DNA of 63,635 bases from Parasulfuritortus sp037439465 (GCA_037439465.1 JBBIVX010000018.1:1-63635), one strand, 5' to 3'. Positions 50,524-59,258 are shown, counted from the first letter of the stretch. The notes: generated from the letters alone by a model not told the origin. A program made the numbers and translations.

Positions 50524-51053
50524 CGTGCCATCTCCACGGTCAGGCGGCCCATGCCGAAGGCCTGGTCCGCGGCCTCGTATATTTCCACCGTGGGCATGAC
50601 GATGCCCCGCCCCCGCGCCTGGAGATAGGCGTCAAGGGCAGAATAGGCCCGGCTGGGAGCCAGCCGCACCGCCGCCCTCACCTCGACCAGAAGGACCGGT
50701 CGCGCGGCGATGACGTCGACCTTTAGCGGTTCCTTGACGACGCTGTCCGCCGCCAGCAGAAAACCAGTGCGGGCAAGGCGTTCCTTAACACTTACCAGAC
50801 CGGGATTGGAATAGAGCACGCTGATGACATGGCCCGCAGCGACACCCTGTGCCTGAAGCAGGCGCGCCACTTCCGCCTGCATCTCCGGCAACCCGGAATA
50901 ATCGCCGCTGCGTTCCAGGTAGGCATAACGATATGGGCCACGCACCACATCCTCATGAATGTCCACCGGGTTGAAGCCACCCCACCAGGCATAGACGCCG
51001 AGCAGCGGCACCACGAAGGCGGCGAGAAATGGAATGAATCTCTGGAAACGCAA
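50520..51053 (-). CDS. GyrI-like small-molecule-binding domain protein, membrane anchored
   Basis: A 177-residue protein with one N-terminal hydrophobic segment (residues 6-25) and a soluble domain that resembles GyrI/SOUL-like folds (GPYRYAYLERSGDYSGLPEMQAEVARLLQAQG, DVIAARPVLLVEVRAAVRLAPSRAYSALDAYLQARG). The GyrI relation is a soft call. It overlaps the CobD/CbiB-like gene by 4 bp and is divergent from the metallo-beta-lactamase-fold gene. Confidence 0.7.
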   Translation of the reverse strand: MRFQRFIPFLAAFVVPLLGVYAWWGGFNPVDIHEDVVRGPYRYAYLERSGDYSGLPEMQAEVARLLQAQGVAAGHVISVLYSNPGLVSVKERLARTGFLLAADSVVKEPLKVDVIAARPVLLVEVRAAVRLAPSRAYSALDAYLQARGRGIVMPTVEIYEAADQAFGMGRLTVEMAR

Positions 51054-51098
51054 AGGTGACTCCGTAGGGCGGCGACGACGAACATACTACAAAATTTC

Positions 51099-51104
51099 TA
51101 TAAT
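51099..51104 (+). promoter_or_regulatory. Possible -10 element for the 51130 gene
   Basis: A consensus TATAAT lies 25 bp before the ATG and just ahead of a GAGGAG ribosome site; no good -35 is visible. Confidence 0.4.
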
Positions 51105-51129
51105 CCGCCGCTGCGACGAGGAGAGCGTA

Positions 51130-52089
51130 ATGAAAAAACCCTGGCTGTTACTGATGTTGCTGTGCGTGTCCACCGCCCTTGCCGGCGGACGGCACTACCC
51201 ACCGGTCACGGTGAAGGTGGAGGCGGTGCGACTGGCCGAACACAGTTGGTATGTGCCCGGCCTGGCCGGCGCCGCATCGGCCGAAAACGAGGGTTTCATG
51301 TCCAACGCCGGCTTCGTGGTGACCCCGGAAGGCGTGGTCGTCATCGACACCCTGGGTACGCCTTCGCTGGCGCAGGCGATGCTCGAGAGGATTCGCCGGG
51401 TCACCCAGGCGCCGATCAAGTTCGTCATCGTCACGCATTATCACGCCGACCACTACTACGGCTTGCAGGTCTTCAAGGACGCCGGAGCGGAAATCTGGGC
51501 CCATGAAGGCGCACACGGCACAGTCGGCAGCGAGGCCGCGCGGCAACGTTTCGAGCAGCGCAAGGAAATACTCAAGCCCTTCGTCACCGACGCGCTCCAG
51601 CGCTTTTATGAACCGGACACGTGGCTGGCGGGCGACACCGATTTCAAGCTGGGCGGCGTCCACTTCCAGCTCCGCCACGTCGGCCCCGCGCATTCTGCCG
51701 AAGACATGGCACTCTATGTGAGCGAAGACAAGGTCCTCTACGCCGGCGATCTGGTCTTCAAAGGCCGTGTGCCCTTCGTCGGCGAAGCCGATTCGCGGCT
51801 GTGGCTGACCGCCCTCGACACGCTCATCGCCTTCCGGCCGGAAACCCTGGTGCCCGGCCATGGCGGTGCTTCCACCACACCGCTCGCCGACCTCACCCTC
51901 ACTCGCGATTACCTCACCTACCTGCGGGCGGAGATGGGCAAGGCCGTGGCCGGGCTGATCCCCTTCGAGGAGGCCTACGCCAAGACCGATTGGTCCCGCT
52001 ACGCCGATCTGCCAGCCTTTGCCGAGGCCAACCGGCGCAATGCCTACAACACTTACCTCTTGCTGGAGAAGGAATCGCTTGCCAAATAA
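51130..52089 (+). CDS. Secreted metallo-beta-lactamase-fold hydrolase (SoxH-like)
   Basis: A 319-residue protein with a signal peptide (MKKPWLLLMLLCVSTALAG) and a metallo-beta-lactamase fold. The zinc motif is THYHADHYYG (HxHxDH), followed by further ligands in GPAHSAEDMALY, YAGDLVF and PGHGG. It resembles quinoprotein-relay and SoxH-like hydrolases found with sulfur or PQQ systems. The start at 51130 has GAGGAG. No sox genes are adjacent. The substrate is unknown. Confidence 0.88.
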   Translation: MKKPWLLLMLLCVSTALAGGRHYPPVTVKVEAVRLAEHSWYVPGLAGAASAENEGFMSNAGFVVTPEGVVVIDTLGTPSLAQAMLERIRRVTQAPIKFVIVTHYHADHYYGLQVFKDAGAEIWAHEGAHGTVGSEAARQRFEQRKEILKPFVTDALQRFYEPDTWLAGDTDFKLGGVHFQLRHVGPAHSAEDMALYVSEDKVLYAGDLVFKGRVPFVGEADSRLWLTALDTLIAFRPETLVPGHGGASTTPLADLTLTRDYLTYLRAEMGKAVAGLIPFEEAYAKTDWSRYADLPAFAEANRRNAYNTYLLLEKESLAK

Positions 52090-52139
52090 TCCGGGCGGCA
52101 TACCATATATAAGCATCGGCTAATATTATGGAGTCCCGC

Positions 52140-52622
52140 ATGAGCACCGACGACAAGCAGACCCTCGCGCAAGAGGCCTACGGCAAGGCGCTGCAATACG
52201 AACTGGATTACGGCTGCTGTCCGCAATGCGTGCTGGCGGCGGTTCAGGAAACCGTCGGTGGCATCGATGACAGCGTGATCAAGGCCAGCCACGGACTCTC
52301 CGGCGGCGGCGGACTGTCCGGCCAGGGCGCTTGCGGAGCGCTCACCGGCGGTCTCGTCGCCCTCTCGGCCAAACGCGGCCGAGACCGCGACAAGCTGGAC
52401 AAGGGCCGCTTCATCAACAATTTCAAGAAGGGGCAGGAACTGGTCGAACGTTTTCGGGCGGAATTCGGCGGCATCACCTGCGAGGAGCTGCAACAACAGT
52501 TCACCGGCCGTACTTACGACATGTGGAAGGCCGAGGAATACCAAGCCTTCAGCGCGGCCCGCGGCCACAAGTGCGCCCTCGCCACCGCCACGGTCACAAA
52601 ATGGGTAGTGGAGATGATGTGA
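52140..52622 (+). CDS. C_GCAxxG_C_C family redox-active protein
   Basis: A 160-residue cytoplasmic protein of the C_GCAxxG_C_C family: YGCCPQCVLAAVQE, GLSGQGACGALTGGLVAL, ITCEEL and HKCALATATV provide the conserved Cys. Some relatives are linked to metal-dependent redox reactions. The start is MSTDDKQ (52140), with GGAG in ATTATGGAGTCCCGC; an ATG four codons upstream lacks support. It follows the hydrolase by 50 bp. Confidence 0.85.
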   Translation: MSTDDKQTLAQEAYGKALQYELDYGCCPQCVLAAVQETVGGIDDSVIKASHGLSGGGGLSGQGACGALTGGLVALSAKRGRDRDKLDKGRFINNFKKGQELVERFRAEFGGITCEELQQQFTGRTYDMWKAEEYQAFSAARGHKCALATATVTKWVVEMM

Positions 52623-52760
52623 CCGTCAGCCTTTCAGGCCACGGCGGGCAGGAAGGTGAGGCCATCCCGTTGATCTAAACGGGGGCGTGCGTGCAAGGTG
52701 CCCACGGCTCGATGCGGCGATAGAATGCGCTCTTAGCCAACAATCAGCCAGGAAACCGCC

Positions 52761-53150
52761 ATGTATGGATTTTCCATTCAACTCGACCCTCCCTTTGATG
52801 ACGTCGTCGTCCGTACCATCACCGCCCTGAAGAAGGAGGGTTTCGGGGTGCTTACCGACATCGACGTCAAGGCCACCATGAAGGCCAAGCTCAACCTCGA
52901 CAAGCGTCCCTACCGCATCCTCGGCGCTTGCAACCCGCCCTTGGCCAACCGCGCCCTGGAGGCCGAACCCGACATCGGCCTGTTGCTGCCCTGCAACGTC
53001 GTGGTGCGGGAAGAGACCGACGGCAAGATCACCGTGGCCTTCCTCGATCCCGACATCATGGTCAAGGTGGTGGACAAGCCAGAGATGCTGGAGGTTGCCA
53101 GAGAAGCGCGCGCCCGCCTCGTGCGCGTGCGCGACAGCCTCGGCAAGTAA
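52761..53150 (+). CDS. DUF302 domain protein
   Basis: A 129-residue protein of the DUF302 family, with FDDVVVRTITALKKEGFGVLTDIDVKATM, YRILGACNPPLANRALEAEPDIGLLLPCNVVVRE and MVKVVDKPEM. DUF302 proteins form small beta-rich dimers of unknown function, often near sulfur or metal genes. GGAAA lies upstream of the ATG. The phosphofructokinase starts 16 bp after it, so they are likely co-transcribed. Confidence 0.9.
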   Translation: MYGFSIQLDPPFDDVVVRTITALKKEGFGVLTDIDVKATMKAKLNLDKRPYRILGACNPPLANRALEAEPDIGLLLPCNVVVREETDGKITVAFLDPDIMVKVVDKPEMLEVAREARARLVRVRDSLGK

Positions 53151-53166
53151 ACGGCCGGGCGGTGCC

Positions 53167-54270
53167 ATGACCCAATACCTCGGCATACTCACCTCCGGCG
53201 GCGACAGCCCCGGCCTCAACGCGGCCATCCGCGGCGTCGGCAAGGCCTGCCTCACGCATTACGGCATGAACATCATCGGCTTCCGTGATGGTTTCCGCGG
53301 CCTGATGGAAAACCGCACGGCACCGCTCGACGGTGGCCAGCTCTCCGGCATACTCACCCTGGGCGGCACCATCCTCGGCACCAGCCGCGACAAACCGCAC
53401 AAAATGCCGGTGGGTGGAAAGGTGTTGGACATGACCGACGCCATCGTCGCCAACTACCATGCCAACCACCTCGACTGCCTGGTCTGCCTGGGCGGCGGCG
53501 GCACGCAGAAGAACGCCCTGCGCTTGAAAGAAGCCGGGCTCAACATCGTCACCCTGCCCAAGACCATCGACAACGACGTCGCCGGCACCGACATCACCTT
53601 CGGCTTCGATACCGCACTCGGCATCGCCACCGAGGCCATAGACCGGCTGCACAGCACAGCCCACAGCCACCACCGCATCATCGTGGTCGAGGTCATGGGC
53701 CACCGCGCCGGCTGGCTGGCCCTCGGCGCCGGCATCGCCGGCGGCGCCGATGTCATACTCATACCGGAAATCCCCTACGACGTGGAAATCGTCGCCGAGG
53801 CCATCCGCGAACGCAGCCGCAAGGGCAAACCATTCTCCATCGTCGCCGTCGCCGAAGGCGCCGTTTCCAAACAGGAATGGCAAGCCCTGCGCGCTGCCGA
53901 GGCACGGCGCAAGAACAAGAAAAGCAAGGAGGAAGGGGCGGTGGTCGCCGAGATCGTCTATGCCGACCGCACTCTGGTCCTGTCCAAACAACTGGAGCAG
54001 CTCACCGGCCTGGAGGCGCGCGTCACCATCCTCGGTCACCTGCAACGGGGTGGCGCGCCCTCCGCCGCCGACCGCATCCTCGCCACCCGCCTCGGTACCG
54101 CCGCCGCCGACCTCATCGCCCGCGAGAAATACGGCGTCATGGTGGCTGCCAAGGGCGAGTCCACCCGCCCGGTGAAGTTGGAAGACGTGGCCGGCCGGGT
54201 CAAGACCGTCCCCATCGACCACCCCTGGGTGGAAAGCGCCCGCCGGGTGGGGACCAATTTCGGCGACTGA
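53167..54270 (+). CDS. 6-phosphofructokinase (ATP or PPi donor unclear)
   Basis: A 367-residue PfkA-fold enzyme that phosphorylates fructose 6-phosphate. The N-terminus is GILTSGGDSPGLNAAIRG; the donor site reads LGGGGTQKNALRL (residues 108-120), and the catalytic stretch LPKTIDNDVAGTD carries Lys132 and the base Asp135. In E. coli terms Gly124 is Lys, as in PPi enzymes, while position 104 is Gly, as in ATP enzymes, and the Asp at 103 is Gly. The fructose 6-phosphate site has VVEVMGHRAGWLAL and VTILGHLQRGGAPSAADR. It starts 16 bp after DUF302. Confidence 0.92.
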   Translation: MTQYLGILTSGGDSPGLNAAIRGVGKACLTHYGMNIIGFRDGFRGLMENRTAPLDGGQLSGILTLGGTILGTSRDKPHKMPVGGKVLDMTDAIVANYHANHLDCLVCLGGGGTQKNALRLKEAGLNIVTLPKTIDNDVAGTDITFGFDTALGIATEAIDRLHSTAHSHHRIIVVEVMGHRAGWLALGAGIAGGADVILIPEIPYDVEIVAEAIRERSRKGKPFSIVAVAEGAVSKQEWQALRAAEARRKNKKSKEEGAVVAEIVYADRTLVLSKQLEQLTGLEARVTILGHLQRGGAPSAADRILATRLGTAAADLIAREKYGVMVAAKGESTRPVKLEDVAGRVKTVPIDHPWVESARRVGTNFGD

Positions 54271-54285
54271 TCCCCTGGCACGGTC

Positions 54286-55968
54286 TCAACCCCCCGGACC
54301 GTTGTGGCAGTCGTAGCAACCGACCCGATGGCCGGCGGCGAAGTTGACCGTCCGCCCCTTCACCTGGAAAGACCGATCGACCTTGACCGCGCTTAGCGGC
54401 GCGCCGCGGTAGTCGCTGCCGTGACAAGCCTGGCAGCCAGTCCGGCCATGCTCGGCGACGCCGCCGTGGCGCGACACCCAGGTTTGGCCAAGGGTATGCA
54501 AGCCGTGCGGCCCGCCCGTGCTGGTGATGGGTACGCCAGCCTTGTGGCAGGCTTCGCACTCCACGATCGTCCCCGCATGCCCCTGCACATCCTGACTGAG
54601 CAGGTTGTCGCTGTTGTGCGACGACGGATATTCGGCGTGGGTGGCACCGTGACAGGCCTCGCATTGCAGACCGCCATGTTCCTTGCTGAAGCGGTACAGA
54701 TCGAAGCCGGCGGCCGGGACATTGGCATTGGTGGCGAAACGGTTGTCGCCCCATAGTCTGGGATTGCCCTGGGCATCGACCGCGCTGGTCTCGCGCAATC
54801 CATCGTGGTGGCAGGACTGGCAGGCCGGCTCCGCCAGCCAGCCGGCGCGGCCCGCCGCGCCCACATGCGCCATGCCGCCGTGGCAGCTTTGGCAGCTCAT
54901 CGCGGCTTGGCCCGTTGCGTCCGTGGCCTTGCCCATGACCCCACGCAGACATTGGGTGACCGAACCGGGATGGCAGAGATAACAGGCGTCACGGCTGCCG
55001 CTGTCGCCCAGTTTGACACCACTGACCGGATCGCTGACACCGGCGTGACGGCTGTGCAAGGCCTGGGTCAGCGGCGAGATGCCGGCGATACCGCTACCGG
55101 GCAGGGCATTGGAGGCGTGGCAGGCGGCGCAGAGTATGGGCTGGCCACTGCCAGCGGTCGCCTCCAGACCACTGGCGAGATAACCCTTCTGGGCCAGGGC
55201 GTTGGTGAAGGCGGCATTGCCACCCTGCTTCTGGTCGTGCAGACGCAGTATGTTGAGTTTCCAGTCTTTCTCGGCGTTGGCATGGTTCACCCAGCCGGCG
55301 GCCGGCATGGCCGCGACACCGCGGCCCGAGGCATGGCAGGCGATACAGTTGAGTTCGTTGCTGACCGGCAGCACCACGCGGGCGGTGGCCAGCTCGGCGC
55401 CGGCGGCGTCGCGCGCCACCACCTTGACCAGCGGATAGGTGTTGATATGGCCATTGTCGTCGACCGGGGTGATGGGGATGCCCACCGCCTCGAACCAGCC
55501 GTTCTGACTGTTGTAAGCCAACGGCTGCGGTGCCAGCTCCGGCATCCTGACTCCGGCAAGACCGGTATCGGACGCGAGATCAACGCCAAACAGACGTTGC
55601 GCATACTCCCAGAAATTGGTCTTGTCGGCGCTGCGGCTATTGATCGAGCCACTCTCATCGGCCAACGCCTGGAAGGTCAGGCTGACGTTGCCAGCGATCA
55701 ACCGGCCGTCCTTGAGCAACTGGGCATGCAGATTATTGAAGGGCGGAAGAATGGAGAAAACTGAATAATCCGCGCCATCCATGCAATGCATGCCGAGATC
55801 GTTCCAGGCCAGCAGGGTGTAACCACCCGCGCCCTGCGTCGGCGGAGGCAGCGTGCCACCGTCGCCATCCCCACCGTCGCCGCCACCGCTACACCCGGCC
55901 AGCAACAAAACGCCAAATGCCAGTACGGACCAGTGTCGTTGTACAAGACGAAGAGGGATGGCAAGCAT
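54286..55968 (-). CDS. Nine-haem outer-membrane-type lipoprotein cytochrome c
   Basis: A 560-residue protein with a lipobox LAGC at Cys26 and a Gly/Asp-rich linker. I count nine CxxCH motifs (CIACH at 208-212, CAACH, CYLCH, CQSCH twice, CEACH twice, CQACH, CYDCH). The N-terminal 170 residues hold LAWNDLGMHCMDGADYSVFSILPPFNNLHAQL, a conserved block in multihaem proteins of metal- and sulfur-oxidising bacteria, without haem. The protein is probably anchored at the outer membrane facing the periplasm or outside. Redox partner and substrate unknown. An AT-rich region with a palindrome lies upstream. Confidence 0.9.
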   Translation of the reverse strand: MLAIPLRLVQRHWSVLAFGVLLLAGCSGGGDGGDGDGGTLPPPTQGAGGYTLLAWNDLGMHCMDGADYSVFSILPPFNNLHAQLLKDGRLIAGNVSLTFQALADESGSINSRSADKTNFWEYAQRLFGVDLASDTGLAGVRMPELAPQPLAYNSQNGWFEAVGIPITPVDDNGHINTYPLVKVVARDAAGAELATARVVLPVSNELNCIACHASGRGVAAMPAAGWVNHANAEKDWKLNILRLHDQKQGGNAAFTNALAQKGYLASGLEATAGSGQPILCAACHASNALPGSGIAGISPLTQALHSRHAGVSDPVSGVKLGDSGSRDACYLCHPGSVTQCLRGVMGKATDATGQAAMSCQSCHGGMAHVGAAGRAGWLAEPACQSCHHDGLRETSAVDAQGNPRLWGDNRFATNANVPAAGFDLYRFSKEHGGLQCEACHGATHAEYPSSHNSDNLLSQDVQGHAGTIVECEACHKAGVPITSTGGPHGLHTLGQTWVSRHGGVAEHGRTGCQACHGSDYRGAPLSAVKVDRSFQVKGRTVNFAAGHRVGCYDCHNGPGG

Positions 55969-55985
55969 GCGTATCTCTTTATTTT

Positions 55986-55998
55986 TGATTGTTAATCA
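55986..55998. promoter_or_regulatory. 13-bp palindrome before the multihaem gene
   Basis: TGATT-GTT-AATCA is a perfect palindrome 18 bp upstream of the ATG of the minus-strand cytochrome gene. It is near but not identical in spacing to an FNR-type box. A regulatory role is a guess. Confidence 0.3.
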
Positions 55999-56058
55999 TT
56001 GTCTGTGATTCCAGACGGCGGACAGGCAACGATTATGGCCGGCAACCTTAAGTCATCA

Positions 56059-58041
56059 TTAAGTGCCGGGCGGGCCCAGGGTGCCCGGCGCCAATCCGGC
56101 CGCATGCCTTTGCCACATGGCCGCATACACGGCCTCGATATGGCGCGTGTAAAGAGAGGTGTCGAAAAGGGGCTGGCTATGTCGCCGCCACGAAAGTTTC
56201 TGACGCAATGCCGCCAGCCGTGCCGGATCGGTCGCCAGCGCCAGCGCCATCCGTTCATATTCGGTGGGGTTGGCGGCGATCAGCTCGGGCAGGCCGAGGG
56301 CCGTCAACAGGCTGGCCGCCACCCTGCCCGCGAAGGTTTCGCCTAGGCAGGTAAGTACCGGCAGACCGGCCCACAAGGCGTCACTGGCGGTGGTGTGAGC
56401 GTTGTAATGAAATGTGTCGAGAAACAGATCGGCCAGCCGGTGGCGCGCCAGGTGCTGCGCCAGCTCCAGACGCGGCGCGAAGATCAATCGCTCGGCCGCA
56501 ACGCCGCGGCGCGCCGCTTCCCGCCGCAGGTTGGCCGCGGCCAACGCATTGCCCTCGAACAGCCAGAGAACACTGCCGTCCACCGCCTGCAACAGCCGCA
56601 TCCAGACGCTGAAGACATCCGGGCTGATCTTGTAGTTGTTGTTGAAGCAGCAAAAGACGAAGCCGGCCTCGGGCAGGCCGTGGGCGATGCGGGTCGGGAC
56701 ACTGTCGGCGATGGCCTTGGTCGAGTCGTTAACCTGGTAGCTATGTGGCAGATAGGCGATCCGTTCGCTGTAGAAGCCGTGCTGCGACGGCGGGATCACC
56801 ACCGCGTCGGCGATGAGGTAATCGACATAGTCTGCGCCCAGTGTACCGGGATAACCCAGGTAGTTCACCTGGATCGGGGCAGGGCGGCGCGCGAAGATGC
56901 CAGGCCGGGCATCCTGCGTGTAGCCCTTGAGGTCCACGGCGATATCGATCTCCATGTGCCGGGCCGCGGCCGCGATATCGGCGTCGGTACCCTCGGTCAT
57001 GTCGATGAAACGATCAAAGGCCTTTTCCAATCGCCGCCGCCAGGCATCGCGTTTGTCAGGGCCGAAGTAGAAGCCTATGACCTCGAAACGCGCACGGTCA
57101 TGCCGCTCTATGAGGCCGGCCAGCAGATGGGCGGTGGCATGGTTGTAATAATCGGCGGAAAAATAACCGATGCGCAGACGCGCATGACCATAGCGCTCCC
57201 CCCGCCAGAGCGGCTCCGGGTGCGGCGGGTATTTGTCCAGGGCGTACAGGCGGGCACAGCACTGCTGCTGCGCCGGCGTGGTGGCCACCGCCAGCAGCAC
57301 GAAGGGGTTCGCCGCCCGGCCGCCGTCATCGAGCCGCTCGATGACGGCGCTGCGGGCGCGTTCGAGGTCGTCCCAGGCGCAGCCCTGCAGCAGGTCGTGC
57401 AAGCGGTAACCGGCAAGGTAGGGGAAATCCGGATCCAGGGCCAGCGCCCGCTCACAAGCGGCCGCCGCCGCATCGAAACGGCCCAGTTCGCGATAGAGCG
57501 CAGCCAGATTGGCATGGGCCTCGGCAAAATCCGGGCTGAGTTCGATGGCGCGACGCAGAGCGGCGTGTGCGGCGTCGACATGGCCCAGTCCGGTCAGCGT
57601 CTTGCCCAGGTTGTTGTAGGCGCCGGCGAAATCCGGCTGCAAGGTTACGGCCCGTTCAAAGTCGGCCAGCGCCGCCTTTGGCCGCCGCCGCTCGACATGA
57701 ACCAGGCCGCGATTGTTGAAAAAGGCAGCGGTGGCAGGGGCCAGCTCGATTGCCCGATCAAAGGCGGCCAGGGCCTCGTCGAGCCGCTGCAACCGTTTCA
57801 GGGCGAGGCCAAGACTGTTATGCACAAAGGGAGAATTCGGATCGGCCCGCCGTGCCGCAGCGAGGTGCCGCGCCGCCGCCGCGGGATCGCCGCGGCGGTA
57901 AGAGCAGACGCCGAGATAATGGAGGACGTCGGGGTGTTCCGGCTGCCCCGCCAAAACCTGTCCAAACAAGGCCTCAGCCGCGTCGAGATGGCCACTCTGG
58001 AACAGCGCCAGCGCGCGGCCAAAAATCTCCCCGCCAGGCAT
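56059..58041 (-). CDS. TPR-containing O-GlcNAc transferase-like glycosyltransferase (GT41)
   Basis: A 660-residue protein with about six TPRs (residues 1-215: DVLHYLGVCSYRRGDPAAAARHL, FVHNSLGLALKRLQRLDEAL, AYNNLGKTLTGLGHVDAA) and the GT41 catalytic part: RIGYFSADYYNHATAHLL, DLKGYTQDARPGIFARRPAPIQVNYLGYPGTLG, FCCFNNNYKISPDVFSVWMRLL and LFLDTFHYNAHTTASDALWAGLPVLTCLGETFAGRVAASLL. Such enzymes glycosylate proteins with UDP-sugars in the cytoplasm. It lies 91 bp after the nine-haem cytochrome start and upstream of neither a known acceptor nor a glycan cluster, so the acceptor is unknown. Confidence 0.92.
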   Translation of the reverse strand: MPGGEIFGRALALFQSGHLDAAEALFGQVLAGQPEHPDVLHYLGVCSYRRGDPAAAARHLAAARRADPNSPFVHNSLGLALKRLQRLDEALAAFDRAIELAPATAAFFNNRGLVHVERRRPKAALADFERAVTLQPDFAGAYNNLGKTLTGLGHVDAAHAALRRAIELSPDFAEAHANLAALYRELGRFDAAAAACERALALDPDFPYLAGYRLHDLLQGCAWDDLERARSAVIERLDDGGRAANPFVLLAVATTPAQQQCCARLYALDKYPPHPEPLWRGERYGHARLRIGYFSADYYNHATAHLLAGLIERHDRARFEVIGFYFGPDKRDAWRRRLEKAFDRFIDMTEGTDADIAAAARHMEIDIAVDLKGYTQDARPGIFARRPAPIQVNYLGYPGTLGADYVDYLIADAVVIPPSQHGFYSERIAYLPHSYQVNDSTKAIADSVPTRIAHGLPEAGFVFCCFNNNYKISPDVFSVWMRLLQAVDGSVLWLFEGNALAAANLRREAARRGVAAERLIFAPRLELAQHLARHRLADLFLDTFHYNAHTTASDALWAGLPVLTCLGETFAGRVAASLLTALGLPELIAANPTEYERMALALATDPARLAALRQKLSWRRHSQPLFDTSLYTRHIEAVYAAMWQRHAAGLAPGTLGPPGT

Positions 58042-58056
58042 GCGATTGCCTCTTCC

Positions 58057-58401
58057 CTACTGTGCGTCCAGCCACTCCAGCGCCAGGCCGGGGTCGTCGA
58101 ACACCCGCAACTCGCCGTCGACCAGCAGGCTGTTGAGCCAGGCCAGCCAGACCAGCCACTCGTCGCCGGTGACCACGGCGATCTTGCGGAAGTCATAGCG
58201 ATGCTCGCGGTTGAAACGAATTTCTTCCCACACTACATCCAGCGTGTAACCGACCATATCGCGCAGGTCGAGCAGCAGGTTGACGCCTCCGGCCTTGAGG
58301 TGATCGAGGACGTGCTGCTCGAACTCCTGATAGTCCGCCAGGGTGAATTCTCCCATGACGGCGATGTTGATCAGCTTGCCTTGGTCCTTGATGGCGATCA
58401 T
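58057..58401 (-). CDS. STAS/SpoIIAA-like domain protein
   Basis: A 114-residue protein of the SpoIIAA-like (STAS-like) family: LINIAVMGEFTLADYQEFEQHVLDHL, VNLLLDLRDMVGYTLDVVWEEIRFN and KIAVVTGDEWLVWLAWL. The ATG at 58401 overlaps the EamA stop (ATGA) and has AAGGAG. Members are found in many bacteria and may act as small ligand-binding or partner-switch proteins; the role here is unknown. Confidence 0.8.
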   Translation of the reverse strand: MIAIKDQGKLINIAVMGEFTLADYQEFEQHVLDHLKAGGVNLLLDLRDMVGYTLDVVWEEIRFNREHRYDFRKIAVVTGDEWLVWLAWLNSLLVDGELRVFDDPGLALEWLDAQ

Positions 58402-59258
58402 ATCGACTCCTTCTCGTTCAGTATCACGGCCCAGATGCCGGCTAGGATGACCAAGGCCATGCCGAGCCATGCCACCACCGGCAATCGCTCATTCCAGATT
58501 AACCCATCCAGCAAGCTGCCGAACACCACGGTGCTGTAGGCGAGGCTCGCCACCACCACCGTCTGTCCCCGGCGATAGGCGCGGGTCATAGCCAACTGGC
58601 CAAGGGTGGCGAACAAGCCGACGGCGAGCAACACGCCGATGTTCCCCCGCGTCGGCACATGCCAGGCGGTGGCGCTGGCCGACAGCGCCGCCCCCAGGGT
58701 GCAGATCACGGCGAACCAGAACACCGTGCGCCACTCTGGCTCCCGCCGCTCTCCCAACTGCCGCACGTGCACATAGGCCAGGGCCGCCATCAGCCCGGAA
58801 AACAGTCCAACCAGGCCCGCCACCAGATTGCCCTCCCCCTCCCAGGGGCGCAGCAGCATGGCGACACCGATGAAGCCCAGGGCGACGGCCAGATACTGCG
58901 CCGGCCGCGGCCTCTCTTTGAGCCACCAGGGCATGATCAACGCCAAAAACAGGGGCGAAGTGTAATTGAGGGTGATGGCCACCGACATCGGTAATTGGCC
59001 GAGGGCATAAAAAAAGGTGGCTAAGGCCGCGAACCCGACCAGGCCACGGCGTAGATGCAGGCCGAGATGGGCGCGGCTGAACAAGGGGCCGGTGGTGCCA
59101 CGGCGCCACAACGGCAGCATGCCCGTGATGAACAACAGTCCCAGCACGGACCGCCAGAACACCAGCTCTTGGCTGGAAAAAAGAGGCGAGGCCAACTTCA
59201 CGAACACGCTCATCACGGCAAAGCTGGCGCCGGCCGCCAGCATCCACAGCGAGCCCAT
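58398..59258 (-). CDS. EamA-family (DMT) transporter
   Basis: A 286-residue membrane protein with ten predicted helices and two EamA repeats (about 5-135 and 145-280): SFAVMSVFVKLASPLFSSQELVFWRSVLGLLF, ALGQLPMSVAITLNYTSPLFLALI, TRAYRRGQTVVVASLAYSTVVFGSLLDGLIWNERLP. The family exports amino acids and other metabolites; the substrate cannot be told. It shares a base with the rmuC stop (TGATG) and overlaps the STAS gene, so rmuC-EamA-STAS is one unit. Confidence 0.9.
   Translation of the reverse strand: MGSLWMLAAGASFAVMSVFVKLASPLFSSQELVFWRSVLGLLFITGMLPLWRRGTTGPLFSRAHLGLHLRRGLVGFAALATFFYALGQLPMSVAITLNYTSPLFLALIMPWWLKERPRPAQYLAVALGFIGVAMLLRPWEGEGNLVAGLVGLFSGLMAALAYVHVRQLGERREPEWRTVFWFAVICTLGAALSASATAWHVPTRGNIGVLLAVGLFATLGQLAMTRAYRRGQTVVVASLAYSTVVFGSLLDGLIWNERLPVVAWLGMALVILAGIWAVILNEKESI

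Noticed and set aside
56395..58539. A 700-codon plus-strand frame opposite the GT41 gene
   Set aside because: It is fully antisense to a well-conserved gene and its translation shows only low-complexity Arg/Gln/Gly-rich content.
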